From: Azospirillum doebereinerae
GTDB lineage: Bacteria > Pseudomonadota > Alphaproteobacteria > Azospirillales > Azospirillaceae
Reading direction: 5' to 3'
Length of the DNA: 64,000 nt
NCBI RefSeq assembly: GCF_003989665.1
Contig: NZ_RZIJ01000003.1
Location: 248,001 to 312,000, forward strand
The position numbers and the translations under genes were made by a program. Of this stretch, positions 33,152 through 41,577 are shown in pieces. The first letter of the stretch is position 1. Every line of letters starts with the position of its first letter. The notes under the pieces were generated by a model. It did no database searches. It worked only from the letters and a program-made list of their open reading frames with translations, and was not told the DNA's origin.

Positions 33152-33173
33152 GCGTACGGTTTGTTGTGCGTAC
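33152..33173. promoter_or_regulatory. Operator-like repeat before paaA
   Basis: Two copies of GCGTAC spaced 17 bases start-to-start. Because GTAC is itself symmetrical, they also form a dyad GTACG-N10-CGTAC. The repeat lies 20-40 bases upstream of the paaA start, where a TetR-type PaaR would bind to block transcription. Confidence 0.5.
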
Positions 33174-33194
33174 AATCCATTTCGGAGGATGCCG

Positions 33195-34208
33195 ATGTAC
33201 ACGCAAGGCTTGGACGGCAAGGCCGAGCGAGGCGTTCAATCCTCTCCCGGGGCTTCGCCCCGGCTGGTGTCGGCCGAGGATCTCCACTTCCAGGAGCGCA
33301 TCGACGCCGAGGAGAAGATCGAGCCGCGCGACTGGATGCCGGACGGCTACCGCCGCACGCTGGTCCGCCAGATTTCCCAGCACGCCCATTCGGAAATCGT
33401 CGGCATGCTGCCGGAGGGCAACTGGATCACCCGCGCGCCCAGCCTGCGCCGCAAGGTGGCCCTGCTCGCCAAGGTGCAGGACGAGGGCGGGCACGGCCTC
33501 TACCTCTACAGCGCCGCCGAGACGCTCGGCGTGTCGCGCGACGAGCTGGTCGGGCAACTGCTGTCGGGCAAGGCCAAATACTCCAGCATCTTCAATTATC
33601 CGACCCCGAGCTGGGCCGACATCGGCGCCATCGGCTGGCTGGTGGACGGCGCGGCGATCATGAACCAGGTGCCGCTGTGCCGCTGCTCCTACGGTCCCTA
33701 TGCCCGCGCCATGGTGCGGGTGTGCCGGGAGGAGAGCTTCCACCAGCGCCAGGGCTACGAGCTGATGCTGGCGCTCGCCACCGGCACGGCGGAACAGAAG
33801 CGCATGGCGCAAGCCGCGCTGGACCGCTGGTGGTGGCCGTCCCTGATGATGTTCGGGCCGTCCGACGACCAGTCGGCCCATTCGGCGCAGAACATGGCGT
33901 GGAAGATCAAGCGCTTCTCCAACGACGAGCTGCGCCAGCGCTTCGTCGACGCCACCGTCCCGCAGGCGGAGTTCCTCGGCCTGACCATCCCCGATCCGGA
34001 ACTGCGCTTCGACGACCAAACCGGCCATTACGCGTTCGGCGCCATCGACTGGACCGAGTTCAATGAAATCCTGAAGGGCAACGGCCCCTGCAACCGCGAG
34101 CGCATCGAGGCGCGCCGCAAGGCTTGGGACGACGGCGCCTGGGTCCGCGAGGCCGCCGCCGCCCACGCCGCCAAGCGCAGCCGGCGCGCCCTGAAGAAGG
34201 CCGGCTGA
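33195..34208 (+). CDS. paaA: 1,2-phenylacetyl-CoA epoxidase subunit PaaA
   Basis: 337 residues. The catalytic diiron subunit of the PaaABC(E) epoxidase, which adds one oxygen to the phenylacetyl-CoA ring. Ferritin-like iron-ligand motifs appear as [15 protein letters not shown] near 97-111 and [14 protein letters not shown] near 176-189. The start is set at ATG 33195 because GGAGG (33184-33188) sits 6 bases before it; the earlier ATG at 33189 touches that site. First gene of the paa operon. Confidence 0.95.
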   Translation: MYTQGLDGKAERGVQSSPGASPRLVSAEDLHFQERIDAEEKIEPRDWMPDGYRRTLVRQISQHAHSEIVGMLPEGNWITRAPSLRRKVALLAKVQDEGGHGLYLYSAAETLGVSRDELVGQLLSGKAKYSSIFNYPTPSWADIGAIGWLVDGAAIMNQVPLCRCSYGPYARAMVRVCREESFHQRQGYELMLALATGTAEQKRMAQAALDRWWWPSLMMFGPSDDQSAHSAQNMAWKIKRFSNDELRQRFVDATVPQAEFLGLTIPDPELRFDDQTGHYAFGAIDWTEFNEILKGNGPCNRERIEARRKAWDDGAWVREAAAAHAAKRSRRALKKAG

Positions 34209-34232
34209 AACCGAGAGATTGGGGAGGAGAGC

Positions 34233-34520
34233 ATGGACCGCAAGGACTGGCCGCTGTTCGAGATCTTCATCCGGCCGAAGAACGGGCTCAGCCACAAGCA
34301 TGTCGGCAGCCTGCACGCCGCCGACGCCCGCATGGCGCTGGACAACGCCCGCGACGTCTACACCCGGCGCGGCGAGGGCGTCAGTGTCTGGGCGGTCCCG
34401 GCGGCCAGCATCGCCGCCTCCGACCCGTCGGACAAGGCCAGCCTGTTCGAGCCGGCCGACGACAAGGTCTACCGCCACCCGACCTTCTACGACATCCCCC
34501 CCGAGGTCAAAAACATCTAG
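34233..34520 (+). CDS. paaB: 1,2-phenylacetyl-CoA epoxidase subunit PaaB
   Basis: 95 residues, full length. It begins with WPLFEIFIRPKNGLSHKHVG, the PaaB hallmark. A small bridging subunit that holds PaaAC heterodimers together in the epoxidase. It lies 24 bases after paaA with GGGGAGGAGA upstream of the ATG. Confidence 0.95.
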   Translation: MDRKDWPLFEIFIRPKNGLSHKHVGSLHAADARMALDNARDVYTRRGEGVSVWAVPAASIAASDPSDKASLFEPADDKVYRHPTFYDIPPEVKNI

Positions 34521-34536
34521 CCAGAAGGCCCTACCG

Positions 34537-35334
34537 ATGGAACAACGCCCGATGGAGGACCACCCGATGATGGACCCGGAGACCCGACAGGCCCTGTTCG
34601 GCTACGCCCTGCGGCTGGGGGACACCAGCTTGGTGCTGGGCCACCGCCTGTCGGAATGGTGCGGCCACGCGCCGGAACTGGAGGAGGACATCGCGCTGAC
34701 CAACGTGGCGCTCGACCTCGTCGGCCACGCGCGCCTGCTGCTGGCCTACGCCGGAGAGGTGGAGGGCGAGGGGCGCGACGAGGACCGGCTCGCCTACCGG
34801 CGCGACGTGCTCGACTACCGCAACCATCTGCTGGCCGAACAGCCCAACCGCGATTTCGGCCACACCATCGTCCGCCAGTTCCTCCACGATGCCTGGGCGG
34901 TCGAGCTGTACGACCGGCTTGCCGGCTCGACCGACGCGGGGCTTGCCGGGATCGCCGCCAAGGCGGTGAAGGAAGTGCGCTACCACGTCCGCCACAGCGG
35001 CGACTGGCTGATCCGGCTCGGCGACGGCACCGACGTGAGCCACACCAGGATGCGCGACGCGCTGGAGCGGCTGTGGCCCTGCACCGGCGAGATGTTCGAG
35101 CGCGACTCCGCCGAAGACCGCTTGGTCGCCGCCGGCATCGCGCCGGACCCGGCCGAGCTGCGCGCCGCCTGGAACGCCCGCGTCGCGGCGGTGCTGGCGG
35201 AGGCGACGCTGGAACGCCCGGCCGACGGCTGGATGCAGAAGGGCGGCCGGCGCGGCGAGCACAGCGAACATCTGGGCTATCTGCTGGCGGAGATGCAGTT
35301 CCTGCCGCGCGCCTACCCCGACGCGGTGTGGTGA
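34537..35334 (+). CDS. paaC: 1,2-phenylacetyl-CoA epoxidase subunit PaaC
   Basis: 265 residues. The structural ferritin-like partner of PaaA, which lacks a functional diiron site. Hallmarks are LALDLVGHARLLL-type helix near 59-72 (here VALDLVGHARLL) and EVRYHVRHSGDWLIRLGDGT near 148-167. ATG 34537 lies 16 bases after the paaB stop; longer upstream readings overlap paaB and are not conserved. Confidence 0.94.
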   Translation: MEQRPMEDHPMMDPETRQALFGYALRLGDTSLVLGHRLSEWCGHAPELEEDIALTNVALDLVGHARLLLAYAGEVEGEGRDEDRLAYRRDVLDYRNHLLAEQPNRDFGHTIVRQFLHDAWAVELYDRLAGSTDAGLAGIAAKAVKEVRYHVRHSGDWLIRLGDGTDVSHTRMRDALERLWPCTGEMFERDSAEDRLVAAGIAPDPAELRAAWNARVAAVLAEATLERPADGWMQKGGRRGEHSEHLGYLLAEMQFLPRAYPDAVW

Positions 35335-35341
35335 GGCCGCC

Positions 35342-35878
35342 ATGCCGGATGCCGCCATTTCCGATGTTGTCGGGTGCTGGGGACCGGAACCGGGGGCCGA
35401 CGCGACGGTGAAGGCCGCCTGGACGGCGCTGGACGGAGTGATGGATCCGGAAATCCCGGTGCTGAGCGTGGTCGAGCTGGGCATCGTCCGCTCGGTCGCG
35501 CGCGCGGCTTCGGGACGGCTGGAGGTGATGGTGACGCCGACCTATTCCGGCTGTCCGGCCACGGGCGTGATTCTGCTGGAGGTGGAAACGGCGCTCGCGC
35601 GCGCCGGTCTCGACGCGCGGGTGTCGGCGGTGATCGCGCCGCCCTGGACGACCGACTGGATCAGCGACAGCGGCCGCGCGAGGCTGGCGGAGGTCGGGAT
35701 CGTCCCGCCGCCCCGCTCCGGCAAGCGCGCCCTGACGGCGCCCGACGAGGCGGTCGCCTGCCCGCTTTGCGGATCGGCCGACACGTCGCAGATCAGCCGC
35801 TTCGGTTCGACCGCCTGCAAGGCGCTGCACCGCTGCAACGCCTGCCTCGAACCGTTCGACGTGTTCAAATGCCATTGA
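35342..35878 (+). CDS. paaD: Phenylacetyl-CoA epoxidase assembly protein PaaD
   Basis: 178 residues. A MIP18/DUF59 fold (VMDPEIPVLSVVELGIVRSV near 33-52, TYSGCP near 67-72) is followed by a C-terminal zinc ribbon with CPLCGSADT near 140 and CNACLEPFDVFKCH at the end. It helps mature the iron centres of the complex, by analogy with iron-sulfur assembly factors. Eight bases after paaC. Confidence 0.93.
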   Translation: MPDAAISDVVGCWGPEPGADATVKAAWTALDGVMDPEIPVLSVVELGIVRSVARAASGRLEVMVTPTYSGCPATGVILLEVETALARAGLDARVSAVIAPPWTTDWISDSGRARLAEVGIVPPPRSGKRALTAPDEAVACPLCGSADTSQISRFGSTACKALHRCNACLEPFDVFKCH

Positions 35879-35884
35879 ACGATC

Positions 35885-35999
35885 GCAGCCCCCTTCCTAA
35901 CCCCCCTCCGCCTTTGGCGGGACAGGGAACTCCGCCGAACGTCGGCAAGCCTCCGGCCCCCTCTCCCGCGAGGCGGGGGAGGGATGGGGAGGGGGCTGC
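35885..35999. repeat. Inverted intergenic repeat inside the paa operon
   Basis: The left arm (35885-35927) and right arm (35959-35999) are imperfect inverted copies of a C-rich element beginning GCAGCCCCCTTCC and ending GGGGAGGGGGCTGC. Each arm can itself fold: CCGCC-TTT-GGCGG on the left, a CCCGC/GCGGG-type stem on the right. This is a dispersed-type repeat placed between paaD and paaE and could act on mRNA stability or attenuate paaE onwards. Confidence 0.6.
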
Positions 36000-36032
36000 G
36001 GTGCAAGTCATCTCCACAAGGATCCCCCTCCC

Positions 36033-37118
36033 ATGAGCGCCCCCAGCTTCCACCCGCTGACCATCCGCGAGTGCCGCCGGGAAACCGCCGACACCGTGTC
36101 GATCCTCTTCGACGTTCCGCCCGACCTCGCCGACCGCTACCGCTTCGTCCAAGGCCAGCACCTGACCCTCCGGACCGCCATCGACGGCGAGGAGGTTCGC
36201 CGCTCCTACTCCATCTGCTCCGGGGTGGACGAGGGCGAACTGCGCGTCGCGGTGAAGCGGGTGGAAGGCGGCCTGTTCTCCACCCACGCCAACCAATCGC
36301 TGGCGCCTGGAGCCGTCATCGACGTGATGACGCCGATGGGACGGTTCCACACGCCGCTCGATCCCGCCGCCGCGAAGACCTACGCCGCCTTCGCCGCCGG
36401 CAGCGGCATCACGCCGGTCCTATCGATCATGAAGAGCGTGCTGGCCCGCGAACCGCAGAGCCGTTTCCTGCTGGTCTACGGCAACCGCAGCGTCTCCTTG
36501 ATCATCTTCCGGGAGGAGCTGGAGGACCTGAAGAACCGCTACATGGACCGTCTGTCGATCCATCATGTGCTGAGCCGCGAGCCGGAGGAGGCGGGCTTGC
36601 TGTCCGGCCGGATCGGCGCCGACCTGGTGCGCGAGCTGTGCGCCGGCCCCCTCGATCCCGGCACGCTCGACGCCGTGTTCCTCTGCGGCCCCCAGCCGAT
36701 GGTGGAGGAGGTGCGCGACGCGCTGGCGTCTTCCGGCACCCCGCCCGACCGCATCCATCTGGAATTGTTCGGCACCGTTGGCAGCCAGCGCCCCGCGGCA
36801 CCGAAAGAGGCCGTCACCAGCGACACTCCCGCCGACGCCGCGACCGTCACCGTCATCCAGGACGGCCAGCGCAAGGAGTTCGCCCTGCCCTACGACGGCG
36901 AGAGCATCCTCGACGCCGCCCATCGGCACGGGGCCGACCTGCCCTATTCCTGCAAGTCCGGCGTCTGCTGCACCTGCCGCGCCAAGCTCCGCGAGGGCAA
37001 GGTGGCGATGGCCGAGAACTATTCACTGGAACCGTGGGAGGTCGAGGCCGGCTACGTCCTGACCTGCCAGTCGCGCCCACTGACCGAACGGGTGGTGATC
37101 GACTTCGACGCCGCCTGA
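36033..37118 (+). CDS. paaE: 1,2-phenylacetyl-CoA epoxidase reductase PaaE
   Basis: 361 residues. An FAD domain (RRSYSIC near 66-72), an NAD domain (AAGSGITPVLSIM near 124-136) and a plant-type [2Fe-2S] domain with CKSGVCCTC near 308-316 and the fourth Cys in VLTCQSRP near 347. It passes electrons from NAD(P)H to the PaaABC oxygenase. The ATG follows AAGGATCC. It lies after the inverted repeat, so its transcript may be partly independent of paaABCD. Confidence 0.94.
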   Translation: MSAPSFHPLTIRECRRETADTVSILFDVPPDLADRYRFVQGQHLTLRTAIDGEEVRRSYSICSGVDEGELRVAVKRVEGGLFSTHANQSLAPGAVIDVMTPMGRFHTPLDPAAAKTYAAFAAGSGITPVLSIMKSVLAREPQSRFLLVYGNRSVSLIIFREELEDLKNRYMDRLSIHHVLSREPEEAGLLSGRIGADLVRELCAGPLDPGTLDAVFLCGPQPMVEEVRDALASSGTPPDRIHLELFGTVGSQRPAAPKEAVTSDTPADAATVTVIQDGQRKEFALPYDGESILDAAHRHGADLPYSCKSGVCCTCRAKLREGKVAMAENYSLEPWEVEAGYVLTCQSRPLTERVVIDFDAA

Positions 37119-37147
37119 CCAACCATAAAAAAGGAAACGCCCCCGCC

Positions 37148-38842
37148 ATGACCACGACCCCGCAAAGCCTGTTCGCGACGCATGAGGCGACGCTGCGCAG
37201 CGCCGTCGAGGCCAGCCGCAGCCGCGCCTATTGGTCGGCCTTCCCGGAGATGCCCAGCCCGCGCGCCTACGGCGAGACGGCGGCGGCGGACGGCGAGGCG
37301 GCCTTCGCGGCGCACCGCGACCAGCCTTTCGCTCTGGACCAGCCGGGCGCCACCAAGGCTCCGGCCGGGACACTCGGCGGGGAGCGGTCGCCCTTCGGCT
37401 TCGACCTCGGCATCACCTACCCGGCGCCGGACATCGACGCGCTGATCGGGGCGGCCAAGGCGGCGATGCCGGGCTGGCGCAAGGCCGGGCCGGACGGGCG
37501 GGCGGGGGTCTGCGTGGAGATCCTGAAACGGCTGAACGCGCGCTCCTTCGAGATCGCCAACGCGGTGATGCACACCACGGGGCAGGCCTTCATGATGGCT
37601 TTCCAGGCCGGCGGACCGCACGCCCAGGACCGGGGGCTGGAGGCCGTCGCCTACGGCTGGAAGGCGATGACCGATCAGGCGCCCGCCGCGCGCTGGGAGA
37701 AGCCGCAGGGCAAGAACCCACCGCTGGTGATGGACAAGCGCTTCGAGGTCGTCGGGCGCGGAATCGGGCTGGTGATCGGTTGCGCCACCTTCCCGACCTG
37801 GAACGGTTACCCAGGCCTGTTCGCCAGCCTTGTCACCGGCAACGCGGTGATCGTGAAGCCGGGGCCGACCGCCATCCTGCCGCTCGCCATCACCGTGCGC
37901 GTCGCCCGCGAGGTGCTGGCCGAGGCCGGACTCGACCCCAACCTCGTGACGCTCGCGGTCGGCGACACCATCGCCAAGGATCTGGCCCTGCGGCCCGAGG
38001 TGACGCTGATCGACTACACCGGTTCGACCGGCTTCGGCGACTGGCTGGAACGCAACGCCCATCAAGCGCAGGTCTACACCGAGAAGGCCGGCGTCAACAG
38101 CGTGGTCATCGACGGCACCGACGACCCCAAGGGCATGGTGCGCAACCTCGCCTTCACGCTCAGCCTCTATTCGGGGCAGATGTGCACGACGACGCAGGTG
38201 ATCTTCGTGCCCAAGGACGGCATCCAGGCCGGCGCGGAGCGCATGGGCTTTGATCAGGTGGTGGCGGTGCTGGCCGGCGGGGTGGACAAGTTCCTGTCCG
38301 ATCCGGAACGCGCGGTGGAGGTGCTGGGCGCCATCCAGTCCGACGCCACGCTGAGCCGCATCAAGGAGGCGTCGAAACTCGGCACCGTCGCCCTGCCCTC
38401 GCGCGCCGTCGTCCATCCGAAATTCCCCGAGGCGCGCGTCCGCACGCCGCTGATCCTGACCATGGACGCCAAGGAGGAGGACAAATACGGCCATGAGCTG
38501 TTCGGCCCGATCGCCATCGTCGTCAAGACCGACTCCACCGCCGACAGCCTGGAGCGCGCCGCCCGCCTGACCCGGACCAGGGGCGCGCTCACCGCCGGCC
38601 TCTACTCCACCGACCCGGCGCTGATCGAACAGGCCACCGAGGCCTTCGTCGAGGCCGGCGTCGCCCTGTCGGTGAACCTGACCGGCGGGGTCTTCGTCAA
38701 CCAGTCGGCGGCCTTCAGCGACTTCCACGGCACCGGCGCCAACCCGGCGGCCAACGCCGCGCTGTGCGATCTGGCCTTCGTCGCCAACCGTTTCCGCGTG
38801 GTGCAGAGCCGGGTTCCCGTCGTCGCGGAGGCCGCGCCATGA
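37148..38842 (+). CDS. paaN: Phenylacetate degradation aldehyde dehydrogenase PaaN
   Basis: 564 residues of the aldehyde dehydrogenase superfamily, with catalytic Cys in SGQMCTTTQV near 347 and an NAD-binding GSTGFG near 293. It is the PaaN type: longer than a plain aldehyde dehydrogenase and without the MaoC hydratase domain of PaaZ. It is expected to oxidise the ring-opened semialdehyde after oxepin-CoA hydrolysis, though PaaN is less well characterised than PaaZ. AAGGAAA sits before the start; the stop overlaps paaG by ATGA. Confidence 0.9.
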   Translation: MTTTPQSLFATHEATLRSAVEASRSRAYWSAFPEMPSPRAYGETAAADGEAAFAAHRDQPFALDQPGATKAPAGTLGGERSPFGFDLGITYPAPDIDALIGAAKAAMPGWRKAGPDGRAGVCVEILKRLNARSFEIANAVMHTTGQAFMMAFQAGGPHAQDRGLEAVAYGWKAMTDQAPAARWEKPQGKNPPLVMDKRFEVVGRGIGLVIGCATFPTWNGYPGLFASLVTGNAVIVKPGPTAILPLAITVRVAREVLAEAGLDPNLVTLAVGDTIAKDLALRPEVTLIDYTGSTGFGDWLERNAHQAQVYTEKAGVNSVVIDGTDDPKGMVRNLAFTLSLYSGQMCTTTQVIFVPKDGIQAGAERMGFDQVVAVLAGGVDKFLSDPERAVEVLGAIQSDATLSRIKEASKLGTVALPSRAVVHPKFPEARVRTPLILTMDAKEEDKYGHELFGPIAIVVKTDSTADSLERAARLTRTRGALTAGLYSTDPALIEQATEAFVEAGVALSVNLTGGVFVNQSAAFSDFHGTGANPAANAALCDLAFVANRFRVVQSRVPVVAEAAP

Positions 38843-39630
38843 CCGAACGCACCATCCTCCTCGCCATCGCCGGGGGCGTCGCCACCGTCACGCTGAACCG
38901 GCCGGACCGGCTGAACAGCTTCACCGCCGCCATGCACGCCGAGCTGCGCGAGGCGCTGGCCGAGGCGCGCGAGGATGCCTCCGTCCGCTGCCTGCTGCTG
39001 ACCGGGGCGGGGCGCGGCTTCTGCGCCGGGCAGGATCTGTCCGACCGCGCGGTGGCGCCGGGCGCGCAGGGACCGGATCTCGGCGTCTCCATCGAGACCA
39101 ACTACAACCCGCTGGTCCGGTCTTTGCGCGATCTGCCCATGCCGGTGGTCTGCGCCGTCAACGGGGTCGCCGCCGGGGCCGGAGCCAATCTGGCGCTGGC
39201 CTGCGACATCGTGCTGGCGGCGCGTTCGGCCAGCTTCATCCAGGCCTTCTGCAAGATAGGGCTGATCCCCGATTCCGGCGGCACCTGGACCCTGCCCCGC
39301 CTCGTCGGCCATGCCCGGGCCAAGGGACTGGCGATGCTGGGCGAGAAACTCTCCGCCGAACAGGCCGAGGCCTGGGGCATGATCTGGAAGGTCGTGGACG
39401 ACGAGCGTCTGATGGACGAGGCCGGCGCGCTGGCCCGCCACCTCGCCACGCAGCCGACACGCGGGCTGGCGCTGACCAAGCAGGCATTGAATGCCGCCTC
39501 CACCAACGACCTCAACACGCAGTTGGACCTGGAACGCGATCTCCAGCGCGAGGCCGGGCGGACGGAGGATTACCGCGAGGGCGTCGCCGCCTTCGTCGCC
39601 AAGCGCGCGCCGAATTTCGAGGGGCGGTGA
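38839..39630 (+). CDS. paaG: 2-(1,2-epoxy-1,2-dihydrophenyl)acetyl-CoA isomerase PaaG
   Basis: 263 residues of the crotonase fold. The oxyanion-hole segment GRGFCAGQDLSDR near 59-71 and NYNPLVRSL near 89-97 are typical of PaaG. GGTWTLPRLVG follows near 150. It isomerises the ring epoxide to oxepin-CoA and also shifts double bonds in the later beta-oxidation steps. Translationally coupled on both sides (ATGA with paaN, TGATG with paaI). Confidence 0.92.
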   Translation: MTERTILLAIAGGVATVTLNRPDRLNSFTAAMHAELREALAEAREDASVRCLLLTGAGRGFCAGQDLSDRAVAPGAQGPDLGVSIETNYNPLVRSLRDLPMPVVCAVNGVAAGAGANLALACDIVLAARSASFIQAFCKIGLIPDSGGTWTLPRLVGHARAKGLAMLGEKLSAEQAEAWGMIWKVVDDERLMDEAGALARHLATQPTRGLALTKQALNAASTNDLNTQLDLERDLQREAGRTEDYREGVAAFVAKRAPNFEGR

Positions 39631-40106
39631 TGACGGAAAACCATGACGCACAAGCCGATCCCCAGCCCGATCCCCAGCCCGATCCGCAGGCCATCGCCGA
39701 GGCGGTCGGGCGCGGGATGTACGAGCGCGACCATTGCGCCCGCTCCCACGGAATCGAGCTGCTGGAGATCGCCCCCGGCTACGCCCGCATGACCATGGCC
39801 GTGCGCCAGGACATGGTGAACGGCCACGACATCGGCCATGGCGGCATGACCTTCACCCTGGCCGACACCGCCTTCGCCTACGCCTGCAACGCGGCCAACG
39901 AATCAACGGTGGCGGCGGGCTGCTCCATCGTCTTCCCGGCCCCGGCGCGGCTGGGCGACCGGCTGACGGCGGAATGCCGCGAGGTCCACCGGCGCGGTCG
40001 CTCGGGCGTCTACGACGTCACCGTCACCACCCAGGACGGCACCGTGGTCGGGCTGTTCCGGGGCCAGTCGGCCCGCATCCAGGGGAAGGTGGTGGAGTTG
40101 GGCTGA
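39630..40106 (+). CDS. paaI: Hydroxyphenylacetyl-CoA thioesterase PaaI
   Basis: 158 residues of the hotdog fold, with NGHDIGHGGMTFTLADTAFA near 68-87, the PaaI catalytic segment. It hydrolyses dead-end CoA thioesters and so rescues CoA during phenylacetate breakdown. ATG 39630 overlaps the paaG stop (TGATG) with GAGGGGCGG upstream; the GTG three bases earlier is less likely. The N-terminus holds a QPDP repeat, described separately. Confidence 0.92.
   Translation: MTENHDAQADPQPDPQPDPQAIAEAVGRGMYERDHCARSHGIELLEIAPGYARMTMAVRQDMVNGHDIGHGGMTFTLADTAFAYACNAANESTVAAGCSIVFPAPARLGDRLTAECREVHRRGRSGVYDVTVTTQDGTVVGLFRGQSARIQGKVVELG
39655..39690 (+). repeat. 12-base tandem repeat in paaI
   Basis: Three tandem units of CCGATCCCCAGC (the last with two changes) encode repeated Asp-Pro-Gln-Pro. 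A short in-frame slippage-prone tract in the non-catalytic N-terminal tail. Confidence 0.75.
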
Positions 40107-40189
40107 AACCGTCACAACCTGACAATTGAGCCTCCGAACAATAAGCGCCGAACGAGCGCCGAGGCCGCAGCAAGGGAGAAACGCAAGAA

Positions 40190-41503
40190 ATGCCGACCGT
40201 CCTGACCGAAGCCCCGCCCGCGACGCTCGACCGTTACGAGATGGCCAGCCGCGACGAGATCACGGCGATGCAGACCGAACGGCTGGGGTGGTCGTTGCGC
40301 CACAGCCACGCCAACGTCCCCGCCTTCCGCACGAAATGCGAGTCCAAGGGCGTCCATCCCGACGATTTCCGGGAATTGAAGGATCTGGCGCTGTTCCCCT
40401 TCACCGTGAAGGACGATCTGCGGCAGAACTACCCCTTCGGCATGTTCGCCGTGCCGATGGACGAGATCGTGCGCGTCCACGCCTCCAGCGGCACCACCGG
40501 GCGGCCGACCGTGGTCGGCTACACCAAGGGGGACATCGACGTGTGGGCGGAGTGCGTCGCCCGCTCGATCCGCGCGGCGGGCGGCAAGCGGGGCGATCTG
40601 GTCCACATCGCCTACGGCTACGGCCTGTTCACCGGGGGGCTGGGCGCGCATTACGGGGCGGAGCGGCTGGGCTGCACCGTGGTGCCGATGTCGGGCGGGC
40701 AGACCGAGAAGCAGGTCCAGCTCATCATGGACTTCAAGCCGACGATCATCATGGTGACGCCCTCCTACATGTTGAACATCGCCGAGGAGATGGTGCGCCA
40801 AGGCATCGACCCGCGCCGCACCAGCCTGCGCGTCGGCATCTTCGGCGCCGAGCCGTGGACCGGCGCCATGCGCGGCGAGATCGAGCGGACCTTCGACATC
40901 CACGCCGTGGACATCTACGGCCTGTCGGAGGTGATGGGGCCGGGCGTGGCGTCGGAATGCGTCGAGACCAAGGACGGCCCGGTGGTGTGGGAGGATCACT
41001 TCTACCCCGAGATCATCGACCCCGACAGCGGGGAGGTGCTGCCCGACGGCTCCTACGGCGAACTGGTCTTCACCACCCTGACAAAGCAGGGCATGCCGGC
41101 GATCCGCTACCGCACCCGCGACCTGACCCGGCTGCTGCCGCCCACCGCGCGGGGCATGCGGCGGATGGACAAGATCACCGGGCGCTCGGACGACATGCTC
41201 ATCATCCGCGGCGTGAACGTCTTCCCGACCCAGGTGGAGGAGTTGATCTGCCAGGATCCGGCACTCGCCCCGCATTACGAACTGGTCGTCACCCGCGAGG
41301 GCCATCTCGACTGTCTGACCGTCAGGGTGGAGATGAATCAGGAGGTCCACCCTTCCGATTGGGACCGCCACGCCAAGCAGTTGCAGCACGCGATCAAGGC
41401 GCGGGTCGGCATCAGCACCACCGTGGACCCCGTCGAACGGGGCGGCGTCGCCCGCTCCATCGGCAAGGCGAAACGGGTGCGGGACCTGCGTCCGAAGAGC
41501 TGA
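40190..41503 (+). CDS. paaK: Phenylacetate-CoA ligase PaaK
   Basis: 437 residues, the standard size. The AMP-binding P-loop SSGTTGRPTVVGYT lies at about 98-111, YGLSEVMGPGVASEC near 243-257, and the hinge region with RSDDMLIIRGVNVFPTQVEE near 343-362. It activates phenylacetate to phenylacetyl-CoA, the first committed step. AAGGGAGAAA precedes the ATG. The 83 bases before it carry a partial direct repeat (CCGAAC...AGCGCCGAAC...AGCGCC), so PaaK may have its own promoter or control. Confidence 0.94.
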   Translation: MPTVLTEAPPATLDRYEMASRDEITAMQTERLGWSLRHSHANVPAFRTKCESKGVHPDDFRELKDLALFPFTVKDDLRQNYPFGMFAVPMDEIVRVHASSGTTGRPTVVGYTKGDIDVWAECVARSIRAAGGKRGDLVHIAYGYGLFTGGLGAHYGAERLGCTVVPMSGGQTEKQVQLIMDFKPTIIMVTPSYMLNIAEEMVRQGIDPRRTSLRVGIFGAEPWTGAMRGEIERTFDIHAVDIYGLSEVMGPGVASECVETKDGPVVWEDHFYPEIIDPDSGEVLPDGSYGELVFTTLTKQGMPAIRYRTRDLTRLLPPTARGMRRMDKITGRSDDMLIIRGVNVFPTQVEELICQDPALAPHYELVVTREGHLDCLTVRVEMNQEVHPSDWDRHAKQLQHAIKARVGISTTVDPVERGGVARSIGKAKRVRDLRPKS

Positions 41504-41577
41504 AACAATTCCACCCACCGGATGGCCGCATCGTCAACATTCGGCTCATGCGGTGCGGTGGCGGCTCACGCTTGGCC

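Larger units (their letters stand above)
32886..33194. other. Intergenic region between kinase and paa operon
   Basis: 309 bases without a gene. From the left: unremarkable sequence to about 32960; a CATTCCCGCGAAAGCG fragment (about 32971-32986) like the half of a common alphaproteobacterial intergenic repeat; two hairpins (33005-33026 and 33034-33055); then an AT-rich zone (33100-33180) that should hold the paa promoter; then the operator-like dyad and the paaA ribosome site GGAGG at 33184-33188. Confidence 0.7.

Noticed and set aside
33189-33194. First ATG of paaA
   Set aside because: It sits directly against the GGAGG ribosome site; the second ATG, 6 bases later, has proper spacing.
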